Assembly: GCA_014904845.1 (NCBI GenBank)
Contig: MU119290.1
Span: forward strand, 1 to 64,000
DNA from: Acephala macrosclerotiorum
Lineage: Eukaryota > Ascomycota > Leotiomycetes > Helotiales > Mollisiaceae
Length of the DNA stretch: 64,000 bases
Reading direction: 5' to 3'
Below the pieces are notes generated by a model, which made no database searches, had not been told where the DNA came from, and worked only from the letters and a program-made list of their open reading frames with translations. Positions 1-11,352 of the stretch are shown here, one piece after another. How positions within the stretch are numbered: the stretch's first letter is position 1; each line of letters starts with the position of its first letter. The position numbers and the translations under genes were made by a program.

Positions 1-40
1 TTTTATTTATTTTATTTATTTTATTTATTTTATTTATTTT
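1..40. repeat. 9-bp tandem repeat (TTTTATTTA)
   Basis: Four exact copies of a nine-base A/T unit plus a partial one open the window. It may continue to the left of the window. Confidence 0.8.
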
Positions 41-3000
41 TTGTTTTTAAATCGTTTATAATTAATTTAAATTTCGATTTTATTACGATTACGTTTTTAA
101 AAAAATAATAATAAATTAATATAAAAAACGTTATAATAATTTAATTCGTTTTTTTATTTTAAAAAAATCGATATATTTAAATTTTAATTTTTTATATAAT
201 TAATTAAATATTAAATTTTTAATATTAAATATAATACAATTTTTAATTTTGAATTCGATTTTTTTATATTTCGCGTTATAATATTTAATTTATATATTTT
301 ACGTATAAATAAAAATATTTTAAAATTTATATTAAATATTTTTTAAATAATTTACGAATTTATATATTAATTTCGATTTATAATATAAAAAATTGCGAAT
401 TTAATATAATTTTATTATTTTTTTATTATTTTCAAAAAAATAAATATTAATTATTAATAAAAAATTATTATTATAATAATATTCGATTAAATTGAATTAA
501 TCGATTTAATTATTTTATTTGAAATTTATAAATATTCGAAAATAATATTTTAAAATAAAATTTATTCGTTTTATAAATTCGTTTATTTATAAATAAAATA
601 CTATAAAAACTTTTTTAAATATATTTATTAAATTAATAAAAATCGATTAAAAATTAAAAATAAATAATTTTATATAATTTGTAATAATATTATTCAATAT
701 ATTATATTTTTTATTTACGAAATTTATCGAAAATAATCGATTTTTAAATTCGATCGAAAATCGAAATAAATATTAATTTATTAATAATTATAATTCGTTT
801 CGATTTATTTTTTTAATAAACGATATAAAATTTGATATAATTTTTTATATTAACGTTTATATTTTTTTAATATAATAATTTTTTTATAATTAAAAACTTT
901 CGATTTTTATTAAAATAATTTATAATTAAATTATTATAAATTATTTTTATAATTTTATATTAAAATATTTCGTTTAATAAAATTTAAAATTTTATTTTAT
1001 TAAAAATTTAAATATTATTTTTAAATAAATAATTTTTTTTTCAAAATCGTTATAATTTATTTAATAATATAAATTTTTTTAATTAAATTTTTTTTTTTAT
1101 TATTAATTCGAATTATACGAAATCGTTCAATTTAATATTATTTATATTAATAAATATAATATTAAATTTTATTATAAAATAATTCAATTTCTTCGATAAT
1201 TTTTTTTTCGAGTTATTATAATAATTAAATACAAAATATCATTTTTTTATTAAAAATTATTAAAAAATTTAAATTAATTTTCTTTTAATTTAAATAAAAA
1301 TTATTATATTTCGATCGATTTTCGAGTATAATTTAAACGTTTTAAAAATTATTAATCGAGTTTTTTAATTTCATTTAATAAATAACTTTAAAATCGATTA
1401 TTAAAAATATTATATTTAACGTCGTATTAATATTTTTATTATTATAATATATTTAAAATTATTATAATTCGAATTAATAATTATTATATATTTAATTTTT
1501 TTTAAATAATATTTTTAATATTTAACGAATTCGACGATTATAAAAATTTTTAATTGAAAATAAAATAATTAATATTCGTTATAATTTTTATAAAAACGTC
1601 GTATTTTAATTATATTTTTAAAATCGAATTTTAATAAAAAAATAAAATTTTTTAATAAAACAATTTAAAACTTTTTTAAACGATTTTATAATAATATTAA
1701 TTTATTTGAAAAAAAAAACAATTTTAATAATAAAATTATTAATATTATTATTTTATTATATTTATATATAAATTTTCAATAAAAATTATAAAAATTTAAA
1801 AATCGAAAAATCGAAAAATTTTAATAAATATAAATTAAACAATAATAATAATTATAGGACGTTAATTTATAAATAATATAATGAAATCGAAAAATTTTAT
1901 TTTATTAATATCGAATTCGTATTTTTCGAATTTAATATAAAGTTTTTATTTTTCGAATTATTTTAATATTTAATTAATATATATATTATATTTTTTTTAC
2001 GTTTTTAAATAAATTAAAATATCGTTAAAATATATAATAATAAATTTATCGATAAATTTTTTTAAATATTGATTTATATATATTTAAAAAATCGTTAAAA
2101 TATTATAAAAATTAAACGAAATTATTAAATATTTAAATAAATTAAAACGTATTTAAAAAATAATTATTTATTTATATTTTTTTTTAATTCGTATTAAATA
2201 ATTTATATTACGTAAATCGAATTTTATAAATATTTAATTTCTTTTTAAACAATTTAAAATTTTAAAAATTAATAAAATCGAGTAATAATTAATAATTATT
2301 ATATTATTATTATTATAATAATTTATATAAAAACGTAAAAAAAAGAAATTTGAAATAAAAAATATTAATATTATTTTAAGTAATGTAAATTGTTTAATAA
2401 ATTTTAATTTTAATATTTTATAGACGTATTTTTAAAAAATTTATAATTTTTATTTTAATAAATTATAAATTAATTTTTAAAATAATTTAATATTTAATTT
2501 TAATAAAATTTCGTAATCGAATTTTAAACAATATAATAATAATTTTTATATTATTTTTTTATTAAAAACTTTTATTTTTTTAATATATTTTTTAATAATA
2601 TCGTTTTTTTAATTATTAAATTTTTAGTATTTTTCAAAATAAAATTTAAAACGTTAAATAAATCGAAATATAACGCGTTTTCGAAAGTATAATTCGTTAA
2701 TTTTTTAAATTTTTTTTCGTTCGTTTCGAATAAATATAATATTATTAATACGTTATATAGTATTTTCGTATTAAATTTATCGTCGTTTTTAATAAAACGT
2801 TCGATTTATTAATCGATTTTAAAATTATATTTTTTTAATTAAAATTTTTCAAAAATAATATTTATTATTATTAAATTTATAATTTGAAAAATAATATTCG
2901 TTTTTATTTTTATTTATAAATAATCAATTTTTAAAAAAAAAATTTTAATATTAATATCAAAATTAATATTTTATTTTAAACGTTTTTTATTATTAATAAA

Positions 3001-4444
3001 TATTCGTTTTTAATTTCATTTTTAATACGAAAATTTAAATTATTATTAATAAAATTTATAATTATTATATAATCGATTATAATAATTAAATTAAAATCGT
3101 ATTTATTTTGATTTTATATTTTTAATTATATTATACAAAAAATTAAATTTATTTTAATAAAATCAAAAATATTATTTATTTATAATTCGAAATTTAATTA
3201 TATTAATAATTAATTTTAAATTTCAAAAAATTTTAAATTTATATTATTAAATTTTATTTCGATAAATTATTTAAATTTATATATATTTTAATTAAAAAAA
3301 AATATAAAAATATTTAAATTTTATAATAATATTATTAATAAATAATATTATAAATACAATAATTATAATATTTTATTTTAAATTAAAATATAACGAGTTT
3401 ATATAAATAATAATATTATTAAAAAAAAATTTAATACAAAAAAATATTGTTTTTTTAAAAATATTAATTTATAAAATATTTTAATTATTTATATTTAAAA
3501 TACAATTTAATTTATTATAATTCTTTTTTTTTAAATAAAATATTTAAATATAATATTTTTTTTTTATTTCTCGTAAAATCGTTAAAAAATTTTCGAGATT
3601 ATTATAATATTATATTAAAATTCGTCGTCGAATTATTAAATTTAACAATTTTTTTATTCGATTATAAATATTAAACATTTTATATAAAACGTGAATCGAA
3701 AAATCTAATTATAATATAAATTTATAATAAATAATCGTTAAAAATAATATATATTCATTTAAAAATAAATTTTATTAATTTTAATTAATAATTTAATTAA
3801 AAAAAAAAATTTTTAAAATTTTTATAAAATATTTTATAAATATAATTTAAAATAATTTATAAAATTTTAAATTAATTAATTATTAAATATTTTATATAAT
3901 TTATTTTAATATTCGTTTTTATAAATATTATTTATAAATTGTATTTTATAAATAATTAATTTTTAAAAAACGATTAATTATTAAATTTTATTATTTTTAT
4001 TTAATTATTATAATTCGTTATTTATTTATTAAAAAAATTTAATTTTATACGAATATTATTTACAATTAATTATTTATAATATTTTTTATTTTTATAATTT
4101 ATATTTTTATATTATTTTTAAATAAAATAAAAATAAAAATAATTTTAAAACGATTTTAAATATTTATAAATAATAAAAAAAAATTTAAATTAAAAAAAAA
4201 TATTTATTTATATTTAAAAATAATTTTATTATTCGAACGTTAAATATTAAATATTTAAAAATTTTTATTTATATTTATTTTAAAATTTTAAAATGAAATT
4301 TTGAATCGAAATTTTATAATTCGAAATATTATTATAATTAATTATTTTATTTTTTTATATTTTATATTTTTTTTTATTATCGAATAATTCGTTAAAATTT
4401 AATAAAAATTTATAAATAAAAAAAATAATTAAAACGATTAAATA

Positions 4445-4479
<35 letters not shown>

Positions 4480-5090
4480 TTAATAATAATTTTCAATTTT
4501 AAAATTATTTAAAAAAAAATTTATTTTACGAATTATTTAAAAAAAAATTTCGTTTTTATTATATTCGTTTTAAAAAAGTATTTTTTAAATGCGAATAATA
4601 TTCGTAATATATATTATATTAATTTAATTATTATTTAATATATTTAAATTTAAATTTTTCGTATTTTTTCATTTTATTTAAAAATTTTCGATTTTTATTT
4701 TTCGAGTCGCGTCGAACGTAATTTTTCGTTTAATCGATACTCGATACAATTTATCGTATTTTATTAATAAATTTCGAAATTTATAAAATATTAAATAAAA
4801 TAGAATTTATCGAATATAATTAATTATAATAAATATAACGATTATAATAAACGTAATATATTTTCGATTTAAATTATTAAAAAATAAATTAATTAAATTA
4901 TATTTATTAAAATTTAAAAAAAGAAATTAAATCGAGCGATTATTCGATTTTTATAATTCGATTAATATCGAACTAAAAACGAACTACGTAATAACGTTTT
5001 ATAATAATAAATAAAATAAATAATAAATACCGTATTTATATACTTAATAAATTAATTTTTTTATTAATTTACCGTTTTTATTACCGTACC
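1..5090. repeat. RIP-like AT-rich block with CpG retained
   Basis: About 5 kb made almost only of A and T, with no credible coding frame on either strand. Nearly every remaining C is directly followed by G; C before A, T or C is very rare. That is what C-to-T mutation on both strands leaves when CpG sites are spared, so I read it as an old RIP-mutated repeat. It holds simple repeats, including a nine-base TTTTATTTA tandem at 1-40 and an AT run near 4450-4476. The parent element cannot be recognised. GC content returns abruptly around 5080-5100. Confidence 0.85.
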
Positions 5091-5525
5091 GGGACTAAAA
5101 AACCTCCTTTATTTAATTGGCTGTTGAGGTTTAAATAACGCCATTTAAATGTGAATTAAGACTTGAAATATACTTAAGCGAGATATGCATTGTGTGATTT
5201 GTGCCCAACTTCAGTATTGGACACTACAATTCTGCCTCCGTGAGGCGACCAATAGGGTAACAATGACTCATTCGCAACATTCCCCGAGCATCTCATAATT
5301 GGGTCGCTTTCCGACACGCTCACCCTATCGTTGCCCCTCCAAATTGTCAATGGTTGCCTTGTAATTTGATAGGATAAGGAAAGCTGTACATGCAGGACAC
5401 CTCCCACCCATACGCTATGCGTGCGACGAGCGATATAATATCCTGCAGAGCCCCCTTCCGCAATTCCTTCGCTCTTTACCAATTCATCTTCCACTACTAA
5501 ACTGAAAGTAAGACAGAGAGCCACG
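5091..5525. other. Intergenic, 5' region of the zinc-finger gene
   Basis: Normal base composition after the AT block. A 116-residue open frame on the minus strand (5174-5524) has no recognisable domain and ends against the start of the next gene, so I treat this stretch as promoter and 5' untranslated region. No TATA box or operator could be named. Confidence 0.5.
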
Positions 5526-6331
5526 ATGGCTCAAGCGGGTGACGGCGTAAACGATGATCTAGGTATTGCTTCATAAATTCCATTACAAACACGGGCCGAC
5601 TACTAAATTTCCATCTAGCACTTGTACATCCACCTCCTTATCCAGCATCAAGTACGAGCGTTCGTCGCTGCGAGATCTGCACTGAAGGATTTGTGTTGGA
5701 CATTCATCTGGAAGAACACTTTCAAATAGACCATCCCGAGTGTCCTCACTGTCGAGCCAAAAAGCAAGATCAAGAGGAATTATGCCGACACATTAGATCC
5801 CGGCACCCTAGTTGCGATCGATGTCAAAAAGCCTTCCGGACCCCAGCGCAGCTAGAACAGCACAGGAATGTCCAACTGCTGTGTAGTGCATGCTCAATCG
5901 ATCCATTCTGCACTCAGTCCCTGCTCGAGCGCCATAAGCAAGAATCTCACAAGGAATGTGATGATTGTGGAATCTGGGTCTTCGATATGGACGCTTTCAC
6001 AGAGCATAAGGACGATGCTCATCCGACATGCGTCTCTTGCCAAAAACGCTTCGATACGCGGGCCTTATATGACCAGCATGGGTACTGGTGCGAAGTATGC
6101 CCAACCGAAACATGGTTTTGCACTCGAGCTCAGCTTAGCGATCATCAGAAAGCAGAACATAAAAAGTGTTCTCGTTGCGAGAAACTTTTCGAAAATAACG
6201 AGCGACTTCGGGTACACAAGGACAAGGTTCACGGGCCGAGATGTCCAGCTTGTCCGCACCGTTTCCCTAGAGGGCTAGCCATTCACTTCGTCGCCAAGCC
6301 AAGCCACAAGCCGCCGCCTAGGCTTCGCTGA
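5526..6331 (+). CDS. Multi-C2H2 zinc-finger protein
   Basis: Predicted 249-residue protein from two exons, 5526-5562 and 5619-6331. The 56-base intron (5563-5618) has a GTATTG donor, a TACTAA-like branch site and a CTAG acceptor, and joins the short first exon (starting MAQAGD) in frame to the first zinc finger. The protein is almost wholly made of C-x2-C...H-x3-5-H units, about eight, some irregular. Knuckles such as CDRCQKAF, CDDCG, CVSCQKRF and CSRCEKLF are visible. Proteins of this kind usually bind nucleic acid; no target can be inferred. There is no other recognisable domain. The gene sits alone between two AT-rich blocks, where lineage-specific genes are often found. Low-copy orphan families of such fingers are common in ascomycetes. 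Confidence 0.8.
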
Positions 6332-6429
6332 TTCGTATCCGGTGTTCTGGTCTTCCTAGTTCTTCAGGTCTCATTTTGAAGCTCTACAAGTCAGGCGTTA
6401 AAGCGTTTGTGTTAATATCTCAATATTGT

Positions 6430-6987
6430 TATACGTTTAAATATTCACGTTAGAATTGGAATAAATATTACCGGGCAAACAAAAAATAAACTAATATTAA
6501 TTGAAGTTTTTAAAGTTATTATATACTATATTTTTATAGTAATAAATTTTTTTTAAAAATTTTAAAATAATTATAAAAATTAAAAAAAATAATTAATATT
6601 AATCAATTATTATATGTTTTTTAAATTTAAAATAAAAAAATAAATATTAAAATATTAATTAATAATAAAAATTTTATATTTTAAATTTGAATAATATTAA
6701 TTATAATATATAATAATTAAAAAATTTATTAAATTTATTAAATTTATAAAAAATATTTTAAAACTTTTTATTTATTTTAAATATAATAATTATAATATAT
6801 TAAATAAATTTAAATTTAATATTTATAAAAATAAATTATTATATATATATATATTAATTTAAAAAAATTTAATATAATAAAATATTTAATATATTATTTT
6901 TAATTTTTTATTTAATTTTTTATTTATATTATTTAAAAAAAAATCTAATTAAATCTTTATATAATATATTAATAAATTTTTAATATA
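6430..6987. repeat. AT-rich block without CpG
   Basis: Almost pure A/T for about 550 bases. Unlike the block at the left end it contains essentially no CG dinucleotide. It begins just after the zinc-finger gene and its right edge falls inside the last codons of the amine oxidase gene. There are no coding frames. Confidence 0.8.
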
Positions 6988-8875
6988 TACCCCTTCCACT
7001 CAAATGCTGTCTCTGTTCCCACAAAATGGCAATTCCCAACACTCCTCCTCAAAACATCCGCATACCGATTCAAAAGCCCCGGTTCCATAACCGGACACGG
7101 CGCCCCCTGACTCCACTGTTCCTTAATCCATTCCTGCTCAATGATCTCCTCTGTCTCATACACCTTCCTCTTATGTTCCTCCTCAACCATTCCAGCGATC
7201 TGATCGAGAACTGCTTGTCGTCGTTTTATAGGGGAGAGGGTTGACCAAGAACGACCGGTGGAACCGACTAGGAAACAGGTTAGGGAGAATTGTGAATCTG
7301 AGGGGACGGAGGTATCGCGGGTGAAGGATACGGGGCCGGCGAGGGAGGTGAATGAGCCGGAGAGATTTAGGGAACGCCACCAGGGAGAAGAGTAGATTAG
7401 GATTGTTTTTGCGTAGTAGCCGAGAACGGTGGAGTCTGCGAGTGTGGCTTTTGAAGTAGGGAGGGGTGGGGTAAAGGATATTGTTCGGTAGAGGGGAGTG
7501 GGAATTGAGATTATAATCTTCTTGGCGTGGAAGTGGAGGTTGGATTGTGTGGTTATGGTGTTCTTGGAAGGGGAGATTTGGGAGATTGAGGTTACGGGAG
7601 AGTTGAGGTGTAGGGATCCTGGGGTGAGGTCTTTGGCCATTGCTTGGGCGATTGATCCCATTCCTTCAAGTTTCTTGTCAGTGACAAACGATTAAAAAAA
7701 GAGAGAAGAAGGCCCACCTTGACGAAGACGCATGTATTGCGCGCCGTTGCTCCCGTCAGACTCCAGATCTTCCAAGGAGCCCCCACTCTTGATGTAGTCA
7801 AGGTAGTAATACAGGCTGAGTTCAGTCGCATCGACTCCCAGCAGACCTTTGATGGTGGTCTCAATCACTTTATAGGCATCTTCATCTACGTCGTTGCGAC
7901 GGAGAAACTGGGCCACAGTCTCATTGTCAAAGTCCGAGCGAGGAAGGTGATGGATGTCAAGCTTCGCGGCTTCCTCTTCGAATTTGCTTTGCATACGTGC
8001 GAAATCTTCAAGAGTCTTTCTCGAAGCCTATAGTCCAATCAGCTCATTTCAAATCCACCATAAAATATTGAAATGCTCACGGGAGGTACTTGACCAAACC
8101 CATACCGATACGGTTCTCCTGGCTTGACCTCGATCACCTGATCTCCCTCGGTCCTCTGCACCACGGTCTCAAATCCATATTTCATAGCAAGCTCATAGAT
8201 CCTCGGCTGCGTTTTGTCATTTAACCATGCTGCACCAATGTCAACTACTCCTTTGCCGCTGGCGAGAGGAGTGGTGAGAATCTTCCCTCCGACGCGATCC
8301 CGAGCTTCGATAATAGCGAAACTTAACCCCGCCTTTTGGATGTCGAGTGCTGCTTGGAGGCCGCTTAGACCAGCTCCGACGATGATAACATCCACGCTCT
8401 TAATGTCTTGTGGAGGAGAGAGAGCGAGGGCAGAAAGAGAGAGAGGCTGAGGAGAAACAATAGCAACAGCCTCAACCTCCAGCAACCATTTCGGATTCGC
8501 GAGAGCAGCAACACTAATCATCGTAGCCGTCGGACTATGAACACCTTTCTCATCAGTCAAAAACTCCATCAACGGGCCACTAAACTCGGCATGGTGTTTC
8601 GAAACATCGACAACGTAGTATGTTAGTTTTATGATATTTCGAACGCGAGCGCCGGCGGTATGGAGACAGATGTGGAGGTTTTGGAAGACGAGGGTTGCTT
8701 GTTCGGAGAAGGAGGAGGGGATGTGTCCGTCTTTTGTTTGGCCGACTTGACCGGATGTGTGGATTATTTGGGTGCCGGGAGTGAGGGTGGTGCTGGCGAT
8801 TTGGGAGTAGGAGGGTCGGGGTTGGCGGATTGAGGGTGGGTTGAAGAGAGTTATGTGGGGACTTTGAGGCATCAT
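6969..8875 (-). CDS. RidA-domain/flavin amine oxidase fusion, 3' end truncated
   Basis: Three exons (8875-8081, 8027-7718, 7663-6969) give 599 residues. Residues about 10-140 are a RidA/YjgF-like domain; the conserved Arg before the C-terminal strand of classical RidA enzymes is not seen. From about 160 a flavin amine oxidase of the fungal MAO-N type begins, with the dinucleotide motif GAGLSG (167-172) followed by EARDRVGG. The late motif FVGTETAFEWKGY is present. MAO-N proteins then continue for tens of residues that complete the FAD site, but here five odd residues and a stop follow, encoded by the AT-rich block. Amine oxidases convert amines to imines; RidA proteins act on reactive imines or enamines, so the fusion makes chemical sense. 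Start: first ATG of the long frame, 357 bases from the divergent regulator. Activity of the truncated enzyme is doubtful; it may be a recent pseudogene. Confidence 0.8.
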
Positions 8876-9231
8876 TGCGAGTTCTCCCTTGTTAGAATTG
8901 ACGAAGGAGGGATTTTTTTTAAGTGTGTAGGTATGAATTCAACGAGAGAGAGATTTTATCGAAGCCAGGTTACTCTGGATATAACTCTTCACAATGCGAG
9001 GGTTTCTTGGGGTCTTTTATATCAGAGACTTGCGGCCGGCTCGATTACCCCTCCACGCCCCTGAGGACCCCTGAAATGCTCGCTAAAGGACGGACAATAG
9101 CCTACCGTAAGCACGCTAAGATAAGGGCGTAGATACGTCGTAACCGCGTCTCGTCCCAATCTCCTCCTTTCTCCATCCGTCACATATTCCTCCATCAATC
9201 TGCCCACCATGCAGCAAGACCACGACCACAT
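8876..9231. promoter_or_regulatory. Shared divergent promoter of amine oxidase and regulator
   Basis: About 356 bases separate the divergent starts of the amine oxidase fusion and the Zn2Cys6 regulator. This arrangement often means the regulator controls its neighbour. I could not name a binding site. Confidence 0.5.
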
Positions 9232-9235
9232 ATGA
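9209..9235 (+). promoter_or_regulatory. Eight-codon upstream ORF overlapping the regulator start
   Basis: An ATG in a strong context (CCACCATG) opens an eight-codon frame (MQQDHDHI) whose TGA overlaps the ATG at 9232 as ATGA. If transcription starts upstream, ribosomes would reach 9232 only by reinitiation or leaky scanning, or would use the next in-frame ATG at 9250. Confidence 0.5.
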
Positions 9236-10909
9236 CCCTAATAATATCTATGTCTACGACAAACCCGGCACTGAAACCCCGCCGGACTCGACGACCTGCG
9301 CCTAGGACCCGGACAGGTTGCCGTTGTTGTCAGATCCGGAAGAAGAAATGCGATGAAAGCCGGCCGGAGTTTGCTTCCCTCCCAATTCTCTCTCGACTTT
9401 TTACTGATATCTTAAATCTAGATGTTCTGGCTGTATCAGAAATGGCTTGATTTGCCCCTTTAAGTTAGAGGATCCAGGCCTAAGTGGAAAACAGCAAAGG
9501 AATAGCGATCTGATTCTCCGTCGGAAGTCCTTCGACACCACCCGGCATTTCGGAGGAAAGACAGCACAGCAACATCTTTTACTCAAGCCAGAAACCATAT
9601 CTTCTTCGATCAAATATTCCATACTAGCACCTTGGGATAATGATGGCATCTCTAGCATGCTATTTGAACACTACTCTTGCAAGACTGCAGATCAAATATG
9701 CGGGGTAGCGGAGTCAGCAAACCCGTTTCTCACGCACATACTTCCCCTCGCATATGTCGATAGCCTGGTGTTACACAGCATTCTGGCATTGAGTGGAGCG
9801 CATCTTATACACAAGGCGAGTAATAGCAATTTAAGAGCTGCCACTTGGACTCACTATGGCCTTGCTGTACGGGGACTGAAAGAAGCTCTCACCAAGGTGG
9901 ATATATGTCCACTCGATGGAACAGCAGTTGCTCAGATGCTCGCTACAACACTTCTATTGTGCCATGTCGAGGTAATTTTTGGACTATGAGTTGGTTTAAA
10001 GCCATAACCAACTTCTCATTTGATGAATGATCGAGCTGACTCCACGACCAGGCTGTCTCGGGAAACATTCATGGGGCAATCTTCCACCATCTGCGTGCAA
10101 GCCGTCATTTTGCTCTTGCACTTCTGAAGAAACCGAAAGCTCAACTTGACGAACACTTTCGCATTTTTTTGCTTGAACTTTACGCCTACCTTGCCTTGGT
10201 CGGCAACATTACTACCAGTCTTGGGTCTTTAGATCGAACAATACCTCTGGATAGCTTTCTTTCCTACCTCGAAGGTCTTGACGACGAGAAGACTTCCGGT
10301 TCCATGCTTAGCTGTGCACATGGTCTTTTTCAACTCATACCTCAGATCCGCCAACTCGGTCTTCTCTGTCAAGAGGAAGACCGGATAATTCTTTCATCCG
10401 GCAGCTCGGCCTTTCAATACGCATCGTTGGAAGCAAAGCTGGAGCATTGGGAGCCTTCGCCCGATCGATACAGGAATTCGGAATTTCCAGCACAGCTTTT
10501 GGCAGCGGGGCGGATATATCAGTATGCCATATTGACATTCCTCCACACAAAATATTATGGATCCGATGTCAACAACCCCATACTTCTGCAAAAGGTTGAC
10601 GCGCTCATCCTCAAACTCTTCCAACTGATGAAAGAGTGCAGATGGGCACAGCCTGGCCACCCTAAGATTCCTGCCATTGCAACAACATTACTTTGGCCAT
10701 ATGTCATCATGGGGTCGTGTATGAGATATCTAGAACACCAAGATCATATTCGCTCAATGCTGCAGCGTTCGCCATTTGAGATGACCATTGTCCAGCGTGT
10801 GCTTCAGCTTCTGGAATGGCTGTGGGCTGACTCGAGTCCTTATGCATATGGACCGTATGGATTAGAGATTACCATGAAGAAACATAACATGAATATTTGC
10901 ATGGCATAA
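9232..10909 (+). CDS. Zn2Cys6 transcription factor
   Basis: Three exons (9232-9368, 9422-9971, 10052-10909) give 514 residues. Splicing the first intron (GTTTGC donor, ATCTAG acceptor) restores a complete binuclear zinc cluster: Cys30, 33, 40, 47, 50 and 57, with the basic run QIRKKK between the second and third cysteines. The rest resembles the fungal-specific regulatory domain of the Fungal_trans_2 type (long helical region, LLCHVE...GNIHGAI...). It is a nuclear, sequence-specific regulator. Its divergent partner is the RidA/amine oxidase fusion and the next gene is a permease, so a pathway-specific role in amine or amino acid use is the likely inference. The start could also be Met at 9250. 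Confidence 0.88.
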
Positions 10910-11352
10910 CGCTGCACCGAAGTTCTGATACTGGTCGGTCGTTCAGCGAGTCGCGCTTCAATTCAGGGGTTTCATCGCTAATTCTTCAGGCTCTCCAGGG
11001 TTGCGAGTATTACACCGTGGTTACCCCACACTTCCAACACCATCCCCCAATTGCAAACGCTGGGAGCTAGCGATAGGATGCCAGAAGCGCATGAAATTGC
11101 ATGAAAGGCGAGAATAGGCTTCAAAGTACCAAAGCTGACAGGACACTTCAGTCGAGAATCGGAAAGTGTGTCAATCCTCTGAGAAGTACCACAGTTCCAA
11201 CCCTAACAGCGCAGCGACTCTAGGATTCGAAGACGCTACTAGGAATTCATCTACACTTAGTTGCGACGTTTCTCTGATCGCTCACAAGGCTGAATAATCA
11301 CCAATTGGGATCCTCAACTCCATTAAGAGTCCCTCTATGGATTTGTTTCATG
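10910..11352. other. Intergenic between convergent genes
   Basis: About 440 bases between the stop codons of the regulator and the permease. No coding frame or RNA gene seen; probably two 3' untranslated regions. Confidence 0.5.

Noticed and set aside
1..5090. AT-rich end as mitochondrial DNA or a centromere
   Set aside because: No mitochondrial gene, rRNA or tRNA is visible, and the CpG-only C pattern fits mutation of a nuclear repeat. A centromere cannot be judged from 5 kb.
5174..5524. 116-residue minus-strand open frame
   Set aside because: No domain, no splice partners, and it overlaps the likely promoter of the zinc-finger gene.
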